Positions 11,743 through 23,400 of a DNA stretch of 64,000 nt are shown here, piece by piece. Position 1 is the first letter of the stretch, and each line of letters begins with the position of its first letter. The stretch comes from Anoplopoma fimbria (Eukaryota; Chordata; Actinopteri; Perciformes; Anoplopomatidae). The position numbers and the translations under genes were made by a program. The stretch lies in assembly GCF_027596085.1 (NCBI RefSeq), contig NC_072460.1:10893326-10957325 (forward strand), in the 5' to 3' direction. The notes beneath the pieces were generated by a model. That model was not told the origin of the DNA, did no database searches, and was given only the letters and a program-made list of their open reading frames with translations.

Positions 11743-12340
11743 AACCATCTTGATCCAACTTTCGGTCAGTTCCTCATTAAGGGGTTTAAAGATGGTTTCC
11801 ACCCTGGAACAGCCCTTTCCGAAATGCCAAAATCTGAAGCGCTAAACAAACCCGAGTTGTAGAGCAGCTGCTCACGAAGGAAGTGAAAGATGGCTTCATG
11901 ATCTGCTGATTCTGTCTAACAAACATAAGATTATATTCCTTGTCCATCTATTGGAAAATGTCCTCGTCATCTCCCCTTCCTCACCTCCACCTGCCTCCGG
12001 TCTGTTCACCCTGACTTCAGTTTTCAACTCCGAGGCAGTAGAGAAAACAGAGAGCCCCTTCCACATCCCTTGAGAATTTTGGAATCACTCTCAACACAAT
12101 TTTTTTTCGGGCTTCCCTGACAATCAAAACGCTCAACTGCATCGGCCTTCTGATTTCCAATTTCCTCCTCACTACCTGCCGTACAAATCACCAACTTTTC
12201 TCCTTCCTGGGCCATGCATTTTTCACCAAGGGCAGGCCTTTATCTCTCACCTGCTATCAACAACCTCTTCAGTCCCATCTCTCTTGGACTCCATCTCACT
12301 GGACAGTCCAAGCTGTTCAAAACTCTGTCTCTATCTTCTT
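11743..12340 (+). pseudogene. Reverse transcriptase remnant of a DIRS/Ngaro-type retrotransposon
   Basis: The ancestral product copied element RNA into DNA. Family-like pieces appear in order on the + strand but in different frames. First is a pre-catalytic helix segment containing KGFKDGF (11743-11859). Next is a second segment with EQLLTKEVKDGF (11853-11909). Then a conserved EKTESP word (from 12032) and, one frameshift later, FGITLNT (from 12072) and FSFLGHAF. A final segment beginning QAFISHLL (from 12233) leads into the RNase H linker. The central palm, including the expected YxDD-type active site, should lie between about 11910 and 12030, but only about 120 bp remain there, so it is deleted. 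There are at least three frameshifts plus in-frame stops. The match is to my memory of the family, not to an alignment. Confidence 0.8.
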
Positions 12341-12566
12341 GCCAACTGGAATGGGAATACCTTCTTCTATGATGATAAACCGATACACTGGCACAACTAA
12401 CATCTGCACAAAGATGACGCTCCTTTTGTCGGATTTGGGTTTTTGTTACGATGGGAGATGATTTGAGGCAGAATGGCCCTCGGAGCTTGCAAGCGAATGC
12501 CAAATCGCTCTTTCTACAAACTCTTACCCTGCACCCCATGCCTGGCCTGCAGTCGTCCTGAGTTAG
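12341..12566 (+). pseudogene. RNase H remnant of the same retrotransposon
   Basis: In YR retrotransposons RNase H follows the reverse transcriptase and removes the RNA template. Here a WNG motif (Trp codon at 12347-12349) ends the linker. Then HLHKDDAPFVGFG (from 12401) corresponds to the first catalytic-Asp strand of RNase H, after an in-frame stop at 12398. A shift to another frame continues with EAEWPSEL and later YPAPHAW (ending at the stop 12564-12566), which resemble the W-E-WP and ElyPi/Aa-aW words of the family. The downstream CDN/ADALSR part is missing. The copy is dead. Confidence 0.75.
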
Positions 12567-12708
12567 CTTCAGTACTTAAAGGTCTTTAAGTAAATAGCCC
12601 ACTCAAAATCCTTGTCACCTTCCTCTTATTATCAATTTGCTGTCAGTATGCATCCACACCATACGCTCCAGATACATCAATCCTCATGTAGCTCAAACTC
12701 TAGAAGCC
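12567..12708 (+). mobile_element. Junction between RNase H and recombinase remnants
   Basis: Only about 140 bp separate the RNase H remnant from the recombinase remnant. That is too short for the DAM-type methyltransferase found in many DIRS elements. Either this is an Ngaro-like element that never had one, or the region was deleted. No conserved words seen. Confidence 0.5.
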
Positions 12709-13175
12709 ATGTTCTCTCTGGCCTTTTTCGGTTTCATCAGATGAACTGAGTTCACCGCTGCAACCTTTCACTTTGAACCACACTGCCACATTTGCATATC
12801 AGACACAATGGTTTTCCATTTAAAGCAAACTACAATCAATCTGGCCAACGTACACGTGTCTTTTACTTCAAAATACAGTTACCCCCGAGTCCTTTGGAGA
12901 CCCTTGCCAACTATTTGAAGTTCCGGAAATCCCAGAGCTTAACCTCAACTGATCTACTATTCATCTCAGAGTCTGGACAAGAAGCTACTCGATTCTGGTT
13001 TCATCAGCACTACAGCCACGTTCTCTTCTTGTCTGGCATTTCTCCCCACCTTTTCTCTGGACACTCCGTTATGATCGGGATACTACCTCGAGCTTCTGTT
13101 ATGGCATCCCCGAACACTTCATTGGAATCATTGGCCATGGGTCCTCCTAAGTGTATTATCGCTACATCCGCTTAG
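12709..13175 (+). pseudogene. Tyrosine recombinase (integrase) remnant, DIRS/Ngaro type
   Basis: The ancestral enzyme integrated a circular DNA copy through a covalent 3'-phosphotyrosine. The remnant uses three frames. SLAFFGFIR, EFTAATF and HCHICISD (from 12709) match the region around the first catalytic Arg. A shift leads to RTRVFYFK (about 12850) and then LFISESGQ, WFHQH and HLFSGHSVMIG. The last of these is the HxxR box, with its Arg changed to Met. A second shift gives GIPEHFIG (from 13103) and YYRYIR, which keeps the nucleophile Tyr. The usual LGRW word has lost its Trp. A 127-codon open frame (12792-13175) covers the middle frame only. The enzyme must be inactive. Confidence 0.85.
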
Positions 13176-16100
13176 ATATTTGTCAATGACGCTCAATATC
13201 TGTAAAGTACTTTCATCTTTACAATTGGAAGGTCGCCTGCCCGCTTTTCTCTAGGCTTTTTTATGCTGTGGTGCGGAATCACAAGATTGTCTAGAGTAGC
13301 TGCAATCAGCTCCAGGCCTAGGGTATTAGTAAGAACTACAGATAACCTAGCCTAGCAGTTATCTTGAAATAAAATGTGTAATTTGTCAAGTCTGTGCTGT
13401 ATAACATGGACATAGGGTATCTGTTTGCTCTTGAATGATTTGAATGATTGATTGCTTAATTGACATTTTTTTATTAGGAATGCTTAGATCTGACTTTTTC
13501 ACCTGATCCAGTTATTTGTATTGGACCAATCAATATCATTATCAGTGCATTTTTAATTTTGATGCTGAATATTTGCTGGTTAGGCTGCTCAAATGAAAGC
13601 ATTTTAAGCTTTTTTTCTCCATCATATGTGATAATAAATTGAATGTCTTTAGGTTTTGCTCTGATTTTTGCAATTTTCTGAAACATTTTGACCAAATATT
13701 TAATTGAGAAAATCAAACAGCAGATTAATTGTAAATAAAAGTGCATTAGTAAATATGTTAACATCCTGATTATCCCAAGACTGTGGTAAGGTCAACCACT
13801 GTCATTAGTGCTGAGATTTGGCTCAGGATCCGCCAAGGATCGGCCTGGGCCCCATCATGGAGGGTGGGAAATAGAATAAAGCAAACCAATTTACAAATTT
13901 TGACAGAATGCTATCAAGGATAATTAGAAAGGGATATTGATTTACTGATGTACTATAAGTTTTCTACATGAATGAGCTTTAAGGTGTTTCTTTAAAAAGA
14001 GATACAACTTATTATTTTTATCAGTCTTTCCACAGTGTGTCCAGAAGTCTGGCCCCAAGAGCCTGCAGCCCCATTCTCAGGGCTAACACTTGTTCAGAGG
14101 AGCACCTGACTAATACCCACTATAATGTCACTTCTATATTTGTATCCTGCTAATCTGCTCTCAGGCTCCAATCTTTTCCACTTTCTTGCAAATTTATCAC
14201 TAGACTGAAAGACCGGTGCCAGATCCTAAGTGCCTCACCCTTTTAAATTAAATGGCGGCATTTGTGATAAAGCCACTAAATTCCTTATCTAACTGCCCTG
14301 AAGAGTCTTTCAAGGCAAAGTGTCACTTTTCCTAAACTGAAGCACTTCTGACGCAATACACCCCACCCTGTCCGACAGCCACACAAACACACACATGCAC
14401 GTATGCACACACCCACAGACTTTCAGTTTTCTTCTCCTTTACAAGGACAAAATCAGGTCAAAAATAGAACAAAACACAAGTGAGGCATGTTATGGAAAAG
14501 ACACTTTTTTATCAAGTGCATCCATAAATAGGCTGTATTTGGTTTCCATTGACAATTTATTGAATTATTTGACTCGTTTTCAACTAATACTTTGCTGTTA
14601 ACAGTTCCGTAGTTAGACTCTCATATGAGTAGAGAGCCATTTTAAACCTTAACATCCTCATATAAGAGGGAACTGAAAACTTCAATATGCTTCATTGCCA
14701 GTTACATTGAAAGTTATTAAATTACTCAGACAGGTGATGTGCCTCTATAAGCCCGAGGCAATGACACAAGACGTTGCTGTGTGTCCCACATACTTTTACC
14801 TAAACTAATACAACTAAGCCCAGTTTCATGTATGCAAACCCTTTTTAATTGTTGTCAAAGGAAAGCCCACAACCAAAAACTATATCTTAAGTTATGATGT
14901 CCTGTGCCTAGACTCAAATGAACATTGGCATGTCAATATGTTTTTTGTTCACTTCCTTCCCATTGTGGATCCATGTCCTAATAAGGCACTGTCTGAATTC
15001 TGGGGTTATTTTGAGTTTGTGTGATAATGCTCACTCTAACTTTGTCCCTCTTTAGAGATTCTAACAGGAGGCAGGCCGGGAACTTTCAGAGAATGGAAGT
15101 TTGATCAGATAATAGGGATAGCTCAAGGACTCTGAAACACTGCTACCAATACTATCACTACTACAACTACTGCTACTCCTCTTAACTTTGTTCATTGTGT
15201 GAGATATATACTCACTGTGTTATATACAAATACAAAGCAAAAAAAACCCTGAGTGTGGTCTAGGTAAGACATAGTTAACAAAAATATTCAGTAAATATTT
15301 CAATTTATTAGCACATACTGTACATGTCCAGTAAAAGAACATTAGCAAATATACTAAAAAGCACAGCCAGTACTAAAACAATTTATGTCAAAGACATATT
15401 GGAAGAAACTGCTTTTGTTTTCATGTAGTCATGTATTTTGGCCTTTTTTTCAGTTTCTAATCTGTTTTTGATATGGTGATATGTGACTTCCTGCCCCAGC
15501 CTGTTCCATTGTTTTCCTGCATTTTTAGAGGAATGAGGTTAAAACAAACTGTTCCTATGTAGAAGGTCAAACAACATTGTTATGAAACTAAGAAAATGAG
15601 ACTAAAGGTGACAGCATGAGACCAACAGGGTATTCCTGTTCCTGAGTAAGGCCCCGTAAACACCAGTCTGTTGATCTATAATTAAGAGGGAAAATCTTCA
15701 CTTTGGCACTGCGGGCTCCTTGCAGAAAAACTTCCTCTTAATCTCAGCCTCTTGTGTTTATTTATCAGTTTTCACATTTGTACGCTGAAGGACTCCTTTA
15801 TTATTTAGACAAGGCACAGGAGTATTTCCTGGGCCAACAGAGGGAAATCTCTGATGCAGGGCTTCAAGCAGGCAGCTTGCTTAATGCTTGACCCTTGACC
15901 TCTCCTGGGTAATAATGCCTCCATATCTATCCTCACACACGTAGCGGCACAGAACAATCACATATTCAGATGCCTTGAGAGGTTTCACAAAGCAGTGAGA
16001 AACACAGTTGAATAACCAAGCCTCGTTAGAAAAGTTTCTATTTCTTGTGACTCTTATGTCATGAACTCTTTGTGAAGTAATCCAGCATGTTGAACGCTGT

Positions 16101-19100
16101 ATCAAAGCATTTCATTTATAACATGAAAATATGAAAATGTTGAATGCAACCTGCATGAAGTTATAAGACACTTACACATTTACCATGTCCCAGCCCCTGA
16201 CCCTTGTCAAATGCTTTGCCCTCCCATTCTTTTTTCTTCTAACAGATCCAAAGGAAATCAGCATTTAGCACATTAAACAGCACTTCCAGAGATCCAGATT
16301 GTTCTCTGGTTAACATCTCGTGCATTTTCCATTTTCTTCACTTTTTTCCAAACATTCACCCTATCAGCTGTTCCCCCCTTTAGTCACAGTCATTTCACAC
16401 AAATCATACAATCTGCCACAAAGTCATGAAAGCAGCAACTCCAAGCTGAGAACTGCTTGCAAAAATAAAGGGCTCTCAGAATAGATAAAAAAAAATCTCT
16501 GTTATCCAGCTGCCCTCCCTAAATCACTCCTAACCCCTTCAACAAGTGGTCACAAGCCGGGGCAAAGCAAACTCTTTCAATAGCACATGACAACCACAAA
16601 AGAGGATTCTTTTAGATTCCAAAACTGATTGCTCAAGTTTGACAAGTAAAAACTGGGCTGAATCTGTATCTTTGAACATAATTACAGTATGTCCTTGTAT
16701 CATCCTTCCTGTTGGTGAAGTAACCGCTTACTGCCCTGCATACATTCCTGGGAATAAAAAAAAAAAACATTCTCAAAGAGGGGAAGTGGGAGGTTTTGTC
16801 AAGCTTATTTTCAGTCAATATTTCAGGACTTCTCTGAGAGAGGAAACTGACTGAGAGCACTCATAAGCACAAAGTCAGACATTCCCCATATTTCACATTT
16901 CCATCACAGTATGGGGGTTCACATGTGGACGGAAGGTTCAATAAACTAGGAGGTTAAGCACTGTCAAAATATGCTTGTTTTCTTTTTCATGTTTTGTTGA
17001 GTGAGACTGAATCCCACAACTACATGGCCTGCCAAAGTGATTAAGTTTTTTACTGCGTTGGCACCACTGCCTCAGTTTCTGCAGAGCAGTCCCAAACACT
17101 TCATCTCCAAAGGCCTGAACATACACATGCAGCCACAGTGCACGAGCGAGCATAAGTTGCCAGAGTTACTTAACATGTGCCGCTATGAGCCTGCCAGATT
17201 TTCAACCAGCTGCTAATATTAGAGCATTTTAGCTTTTTTGGAGATTAATCAAATAAGCTCAGAACATCCTCACCACAGTGTAATGGAGTTACTGTGAGTG
17301 GAATACAAATGCTTTTCAAAAAAGATATGAATTATGATACAATTGAAGTGATAACATTGTTACGCTGTATCGGCCTTTGAACAAAACAAATATGGATAAC
17401 ATTTTCTTAAGGCAATTTTAAAAATACTTGTCAAATGCTACTTATATGTTTAAAAAGAGGGAAAAAACTTCAGAGAAACATTACCTATTAATTGAACATT
17501 ACAACTGGTAGCTTCAACAACACCCTCTGTCCACATGAAGCCAAAATATCTACTTGTCCACTCCACACACAGTATATACAGAAGCCATTGCACAAGCAGC
17601 TTTGCTTTCATACAGCCAGGAGCGCGGTGGTCAGACTCACCGAGACAATAAATCCACAGCAAGCCCAGGGATGGTCTCTGAAATCCCTACAATCAGGCTG
17701 CAGATAAATGGTATTTTGTGCTGACTGCATTGTCTCCTGCCTCTATTCTGGTAATCTAATGTGTGCAACATGCTCTTGGTCACCTTGACTTTGGTTGCCA
17801 TAGTGCTCAACACAAACATATCCCCACCCAGAAATACACCAAATAAGGCATGGGGGAAAAATCTCATAATCAGACAGCACAGAGGGAGAGGCAGATATAA
17901 CCTTAAATATATTGTAAACAGGTCAAAGCTATTCCAGTGTGTACATACACAGCGCTTGCAAGAGGTTACTAGTGACACACGCGCACACAGTCTGGCTAAT
18001 TAGTATACAACAATAATTGTCCTAAGCTCAGCTATTGTTGACTCAAAGAAAATGATAATTGCATGGGCATCAACAAAAAATAAATTGAAGTTCTTTAGAA
18101 TAGAGAGGTCTTTCAGGACAAGTCTGTTTGTACTGAAAATGACCTTTAAACACCTTCCTCCAACACAGAGGAATCGGGCTACAAGAAGCCAGCCGTCCTG
18201 TCTAGCTGTCGACCCCGGCAGATGTGAGTTCTGAAGAGTTCAAAAGAATTCTTCATGGGGGCACTGCCATTTACATAATCCTCCAGATATATTCCCCTGC
18301 AACCTTATCAAATTATTCACAAGTCTAGCCCCTAACTATTTAGACCCTGCGATACACAGCCTTTCCATTACCAGCCTGTGAGTCTTAATTGCGTCGAACC
18401 AACCAATGTCACTTTTCCCTTTAGAATGGCCAACAGACATGGCAAACAAAGCATGGTTGTGTCTGACACACTAAGATTTCAGACAAACAACATCTTTCCC
18501 CACTTGTCCACTTTGTTTGGCATTTCTTATTGTCCCGGGATTGCATTTATTTTTGAAGAAGAGAGTGCACTAAGAGAAAGAGAATTTTATCACTGGAAGT
18601 ACACAATCTTAAAACAATAGGACATTATGTTCAAATGGTGCTTTGAAGGGAAGTAGGTTGTTTGTAGTAATTAGCAGTGCAGAGTTGGAGCTATTGAGAA
18701 TAACTTTGAAAGACATCTGCAGATGACACCAGGGATTTTGATAATCATGGGGTTGGGGTCCCTCACGGCCTAATCCGAAAAGAAGATAAACAAAACTGCT
18801 GATACAAATACAAGTATGATTTATGCAATAACAGAATTTCCCAGCTTGAAAATATGGCATATTTTTTCTCTGTGAAATTTATTTTCAGTAATATGTATAA
18901 TTTGTGGTAGATTCATACAATTTTAATTTTGCTTCATGCAATGGCTGTCAATTTCATTTAAAAAATAAAGCTTAATTCAGTTAGATAATGCAAAACACTG
19001 CAATTTTCTAGTTTTACATTTCTCTAAACTAACAAAATGAATGAAAGTGTCACTATTTTACAAATACTGTACATAAATCACAAATAATAACCTCATTATA

Positions 19101-19199
19101 ATCATTAGATCTCACTGCTGCTTTTTTTTCTGCATCTGACTGCAGCATTGTTTGAGCCTGAGAAACATCATCCCATTGTTAATCAGCCTGTAGTTGCTT
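13176..19199. other. Noncoding DNA, nothing firmly recognised
   Basis: Six kilobases of AT-rich unique sequence after the retrotransposon fossil. No split-repeat or terminal-repeat partner for the element is visible just downstream of 13175. Open frames are 60 to 115 codons, overlapping on both strands and without family features. A stretch at about 15640-15930 looks less degenerate (few homopolymers, several homeodomain-like words) and could be regulatory. Half an RFX X-box (GTTGCCAT) lies near 17794. Nothing here supports a gene. Confidence 0.55.
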
Positions 19200-19510
19200 T
19201 GTGTTCAATCTGCTACCAGGGGGTAAAGGGTTAATGGATCAGCCAAAGTTAACATCCCATATGCGGTCAATTTTCAATGACTTCTTTTCCCACATTGAAA
19301 TAAACTATTTTATGTCTCCAAATATGCAGATCATTTTGCTTAATGAAAGATGCTTGACGTCTCAGATCCAATTAATATGCAAATGCAGGCGAGGATTTAT
19401 TTGTGACATTCTGTATGGGTGAGAGAAAACAAAAAGGCTTCTTAACAGTAACACTAATTGCTGTGACTGATTGTCACATATCATCATTCACTCTGAATCT
19501 TCTAAATACC
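19200..19510. promoter_or_regulatory. Candidate conserved noncoding element with POU octamer
   Basis: This stretch holds a perfect octamer ATGCAAAT at 19377-19384, directly preceded by an ATTAAT homeodomain-like word, plus GGTTAATGG near 19230 and further AT-rich words. POU and homeodomain sites side by side are typical of vertebrate developmental enhancers. The 73-codon frame through it (19201-19422) is not protein-like. Confidence 0.35.
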
Positions 19511-20949
19511 AAAATTCAGATAAAATATTTCACATGCACATGGTTAGTTGCTTTTATTTATGTTTGTTAGTTGTTGTTGTTGTTGTTGTTTTTTTACTGC
19601 ACAGTGAATCCGGTCTTGTTTGCACATGATGTGAGCAGCACCATTCTCTACCTTTTGTCTAAAAAGGTATATAAATATCTTCCAAAGAAAACAGATATTG
19701 GGCTGTAGTTCAATTTAACATTAAATAAATCAAATAATTGCATATATAAAATATCTTTGCGTTAAAGAATGTTCAAGATGTCAATCAGATGTTTTGTGCT
19801 TTACCGCACTAGAGATAACAAATTCAAATGTGTGAATACTCAGGCTACGTATAGATGCTTATTGAATTAACCATTACTACTTTTAAAAACAATTCTGTGA
19901 AAAGGCTGCACTAGCACAGTTGTAATGTCCATATTAAGTGTCACATATACAGATTTTATGGCTTTCACACGTCCCATCTCTATTTCGACTCCTCAAAATG
20001 GAAGACTAATGCAATTCATCTTTGATGTGAAAAACCTTCAATAAGTGATGTATTTATCACTGTAAAATAAAATCAATAATGTAACTCAACTATTAAAATC
20101 CTTTAATGGATGAAGCAATATACTTAGCTGTTTGCATCATCCTCAAGCTTTAATGCCCAAGGCACTATACAGAATAGGGCTTACATTTCAAGAACCGTAA
20201 AGCGTGACTGACACCTATTGTGACATATTGCTTCAACATACAATATATTAAATTGACTTATTTGTCTTAGGCAGGATTTAAAAGTAATGATCACTGATCC
20301 AGCACTTCATGATGTGTAAAATGAGAAAATAAGTTCCTCAAAAATGTTGGTATGCCAAACCAACAGATATTCAGGGCAACATTGCTTTATTTAATGTAGG
20401 TTTGTCTTTAACCTTCAATGTACAGAATAGTCAGTAATACACTTGAGTAGCTGCTTTGTCTGAGCACATGTACTACATGTTCCCCATTGGACAACCTTTA
20501 GCCATTTATATAGCATTGAGCGGAGCGATGATTTAGTGCACTCCAATCGAGAAACACTTCCGGGCTGTAAAAACAACAATCAGCCACTTTGGATTAAAAG
20601 GCCATATGTCCTTTAACAACAACTAAAATATAAAGGTGCTGACTAGAAGAAGGGTGGGCAAAATAAAATGATCTACTGACATCGTCTCTAATGCTTTTAA
20701 TCTTCTTGTGATATCTTTATAGCTTTTAACCTTGCTTTGTGATGCAGACAATGCTATGCTCAATGTTAGTTCAAAGAACAGCATTTGGATCCGGATTTGA
20801 AAGTATATGAGAAGTTGTTCCACCATAGATGTGAAACTCTCAAGATACTGATAGTGCAATTGGAATAGTTTTACATTATATGATCTATATCTATGTTTTA
20901 GCCCTGATGAAACTGCAAAGCAAATGCAGCTTCATTTTTTTTTTGTTCT
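19511..20949. other. Noncoding DNA with a short (GTT)n run
   Basis: Unique AT-rich DNA. A (GTT)7 run at 19570-19590 passes into oligo-T. Directly after it is a word resembling mature miR-128, which I rejected because no hairpin arm is present. Otherwise nothing recognised. Confidence 0.55.
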
Positions 20950-21088
20950 ACTTAGCCCAGACTGTGACTTTATCCTGACAGTAGTACACAGATAATCGGC
21001 CTTAAGCACTACTGTCAGGATATAGTGACAGTTTGGGCAAACATGATAAAAAAGTTATTTTTATAAAAGTTACCAACTGCAGTTTTAA
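20950..21088. repeat. Head-to-head pair of fragments of dispersed family P, forming a hairpin
   Basis: The left arm 20955-20985 and right arm 21008-21038 are inverted copies, 28 of 31 positions identical, with a 22-base spacer. The right arm continues to 21088 with AAAGTTACCAACTGCAGTTT, as at the 3' end of the longer copy at 53229-53626. The left arm is the same sequence in minus orientation, extending into the spacer (ACAGATAATC). So two 3'-end fragments of one family lie in opposite orientation. Confidence 0.85.
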
Positions 21089-21889
21089 GTCTTCCTTCTA
21101 CGTCAAACGTATAAAACAAGCAGTAGAGTCGGGATACAGTGATTTTGATGTGAAGGTTCACAATAGTATTTTATACAAAACGTCTTGAGAACGTTTGAGT
21201 ATTCACATTAGCAGCAAAATATTTGCTGTATATTGTGGTCTAGGAGAAAATGTTAACCAATTAAATTGAAATGTTTTGACTTAGTACAAAGATCCAAATG
21301 ACAATAATAGTTTGTTCCAATAGGAAGTTAATAAAATACACTGATATACACATAGCATATAGAGACTAGTTAGCATACCATTACAATTGTAGAAACATAA
21401 ATAAGCTATACTTATTTTAATTATCTTATTCATCCACAAAGAAGTACAACTGAATGTAGATAATGTCAGATATGTCAGTGTGTGTGATCATTTTCAAGAA
21501 GTAATTTTGCAAGTTTGGGATTATTTGATTTATTTTTGTACATATTAAGCCAAAAATCTTTTTAACATGAAAAATATTTGTTGGGCAGGTTTTTTACGCA
21601 TTTCAGCCATGAAGTAGTTTCTTAGTATCAGGATTTGTTTTTCTCCTAATGTTTTCTGATGAAGAGAAAGTAAAATGATATCCTCAGATCTACATATCAT
21701 ATCAGCAAAATCACTGTTCTGCACTGTACACATGCAACAATAGATAGGCCAGGCATATTCATACCAAAAGCTTTACAGGACCCCGCAAAGTCTTGAGCAA
21801 ACGTATTGCTTGTGTCTGAATCTGTCAGTGTTTGTGTGTGTACTTGATGTCTGTTTGCATGCCGACCTAGCCTCAGATTGCTGTTTGAG
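21089..21889. other. Noncoding DNA, nothing recognised
   Basis: AT-rich unique sequence. Only short chance frames, such as 21545-21733 on the minus strand. No repeat recognised. Confidence 0.6.
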
Positions 21890-22150
21890 GATGTAATTGC
21901 TCTGCTCCTCTCCTCCTCGGAGTGGCCCAGGATGGATCTGCGCGGGCTGTTTAGCAGTCAATGGCCGGTGCAGATTGTAAACAGATCTCCCATGAATTGC
22001 GGGTTTAGCGGTTTTGTGAGTCTCCAAACAAGGTTCTACAGATAACGCCATTCTCTCCTCGACAAAATCAGCCACTTTGCTGCAAGGGTGTGATTTGAGA
22101 GGTGCCAGTCAATGTGATTGACAGTATTAATCCCCCACAGGAGCAAATAG
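21890..22150. promoter_or_regulatory. Candidate conserved noncoding element
   Basis: A locally GC-richer, non-repetitive block with words such as CAATGGCCGG, GTAAACAGATC (forkhead-like) and ATTGACAGTATTAATC. The minus-strand 100-codon frame (21773-22075) has no recognisable domain. Compact complex sequence inside AT-rich surroundings suggests constraint, but this is inference. Confidence 0.3.
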
Positions 22151-23221
22151 GAGGGGAAAACAAACCATGCCCTTATAGAAAACATGTTCCTGTTTAAATC
22201 CTACTTTGGGTAAATATTTCACCTATCTATCTGCACAGCCAAGAACAGTAGAGGTTATTTAAAATTAAGCTGCATAATTGACCAAATTTGTGTTTAAAAA
22301 AAACCAAACAAAGCTGTATGATATATATTATATTACATTTTACCCTTTGCAGAGCTTCACAGACAAACTGATAATAAGAACAATATCTACACATACATGT
22401 AGTTCTTACCGCATATAAACATAAAGGCTGGCCCCTGCTAGTGTTTCCAATTGCTTTCTAAATTCATCCTTCATTTGTGTGCTGCCATCTTGATTAAGAC
22501 CTTAGACAGTTGCACGGCTCTGACATACAAAGCACACTGTGACTTTTAAATTAAACATTAAGCTGGCCAGTAGGAAAGCAAGTCATCAAGCATTAAGCAC
22601 ACATATTAATTTTCAAAGACTTTAATGGGAACATCTTGGAGACAGCAACGCTAACTTACCTGAAGCTGGCAGGACACCTAAATGAACACTTAGCCCCAAT
22701 AAGCATAAAGACATAATTTAAACATGCATTCATCCTTTTATAAAAATGTACAGTATGGTTGAATGAAAACCTTTGACGCACCAATCCATGTCTAAAGACA
22801 AAACCACTGACGGAGAGTATTTCAATTTCATGGGGGACAGTGTGGTAGCTGTGATAAGGCTGATGACACAACCAAGACAAACACTGCAGATTTGTGGAAA
22901 CTCTACGGTGCAATTCATAAAGCTTTCAGTTACAGTGTCAGTTTGACAAGAGAAAAGTACAAAAAGAATATTTCAATATCGAAAATTAGAATTACACACC
23001 GAAATTTTGCCCCTTTGATACTAAACTATTTGATGCTCCTTGGATTGTTTCCAATTTCATAATTATATTTCAGCAATTCAAAAGAGTATCTTTCCAGAGG
23101 CCAATAGGTTATTTGACACAGTTTTAGAGAGACAGACTAGAAATGGGGGGGGCAGAACCGGTGTACGTGTCCCTTGTGAAACCAAAATTGTGTTACTGTT
23201 ACTTATTTTACTACATTTTAC
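22151..23221. other. Noncoding DNA, nothing recognised
   Basis: AT-rich unique sequence. Two overlapping minus-strand frames (22656-22918) are chance. A G run occurs at 23145-23151. Confidence 0.6.
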
Positions 23222-23400
23222 ATCTTGTACGTAACGTAGCGTAGTAGCTACGTAACAGACTTACTTATTTTCACCCAATCACAATCTTTTCCTCAATCTA
23301 ATCAAGCATTGTTGCTGCCTAAACCACGTTATTTCCTGTGTTATTTTGAAAAGACTGTGGATGTATGTAATGAGTGGAAATGTACACATACAAAACTGAG
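23222..23400. repeat. Fragment of a dispersed fish repeat (family Q)
   Basis: It starts with a small palindrome-rich piece (ACGTAACGTAGC followed by GCTACGTAAC), then 'cagacttacttattttcacc' and 'tgctgcctaaacc', an arrangement I associate with a common teleost repeat. A word shared with 35719-35755 (TATTTTGAAAAGAC then ATGTAATGAGTG) supports a dispersed family with two copies in this window. Ends are not defined. Confidence 0.5.

Noticed and set aside
11593..11802. 69-codon minus-strand frame inside the retrotransposon region
   Set aside because: All recognisable element words read on the + strand; this frame is a shadow.
19602..19625. Word resembling mature miR-128 (CACAGTGAATCCGGTCT)
   Set aside because: Has an inserted base relative to the miRNA, and no complementary arm lies within 100 bp on either side, so no precursor hairpin.
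19997..20015. Word resembling miR-7 (TGGAAGACTAATG)
   Set aside because: Match breaks after the seed region and no hairpin is present.
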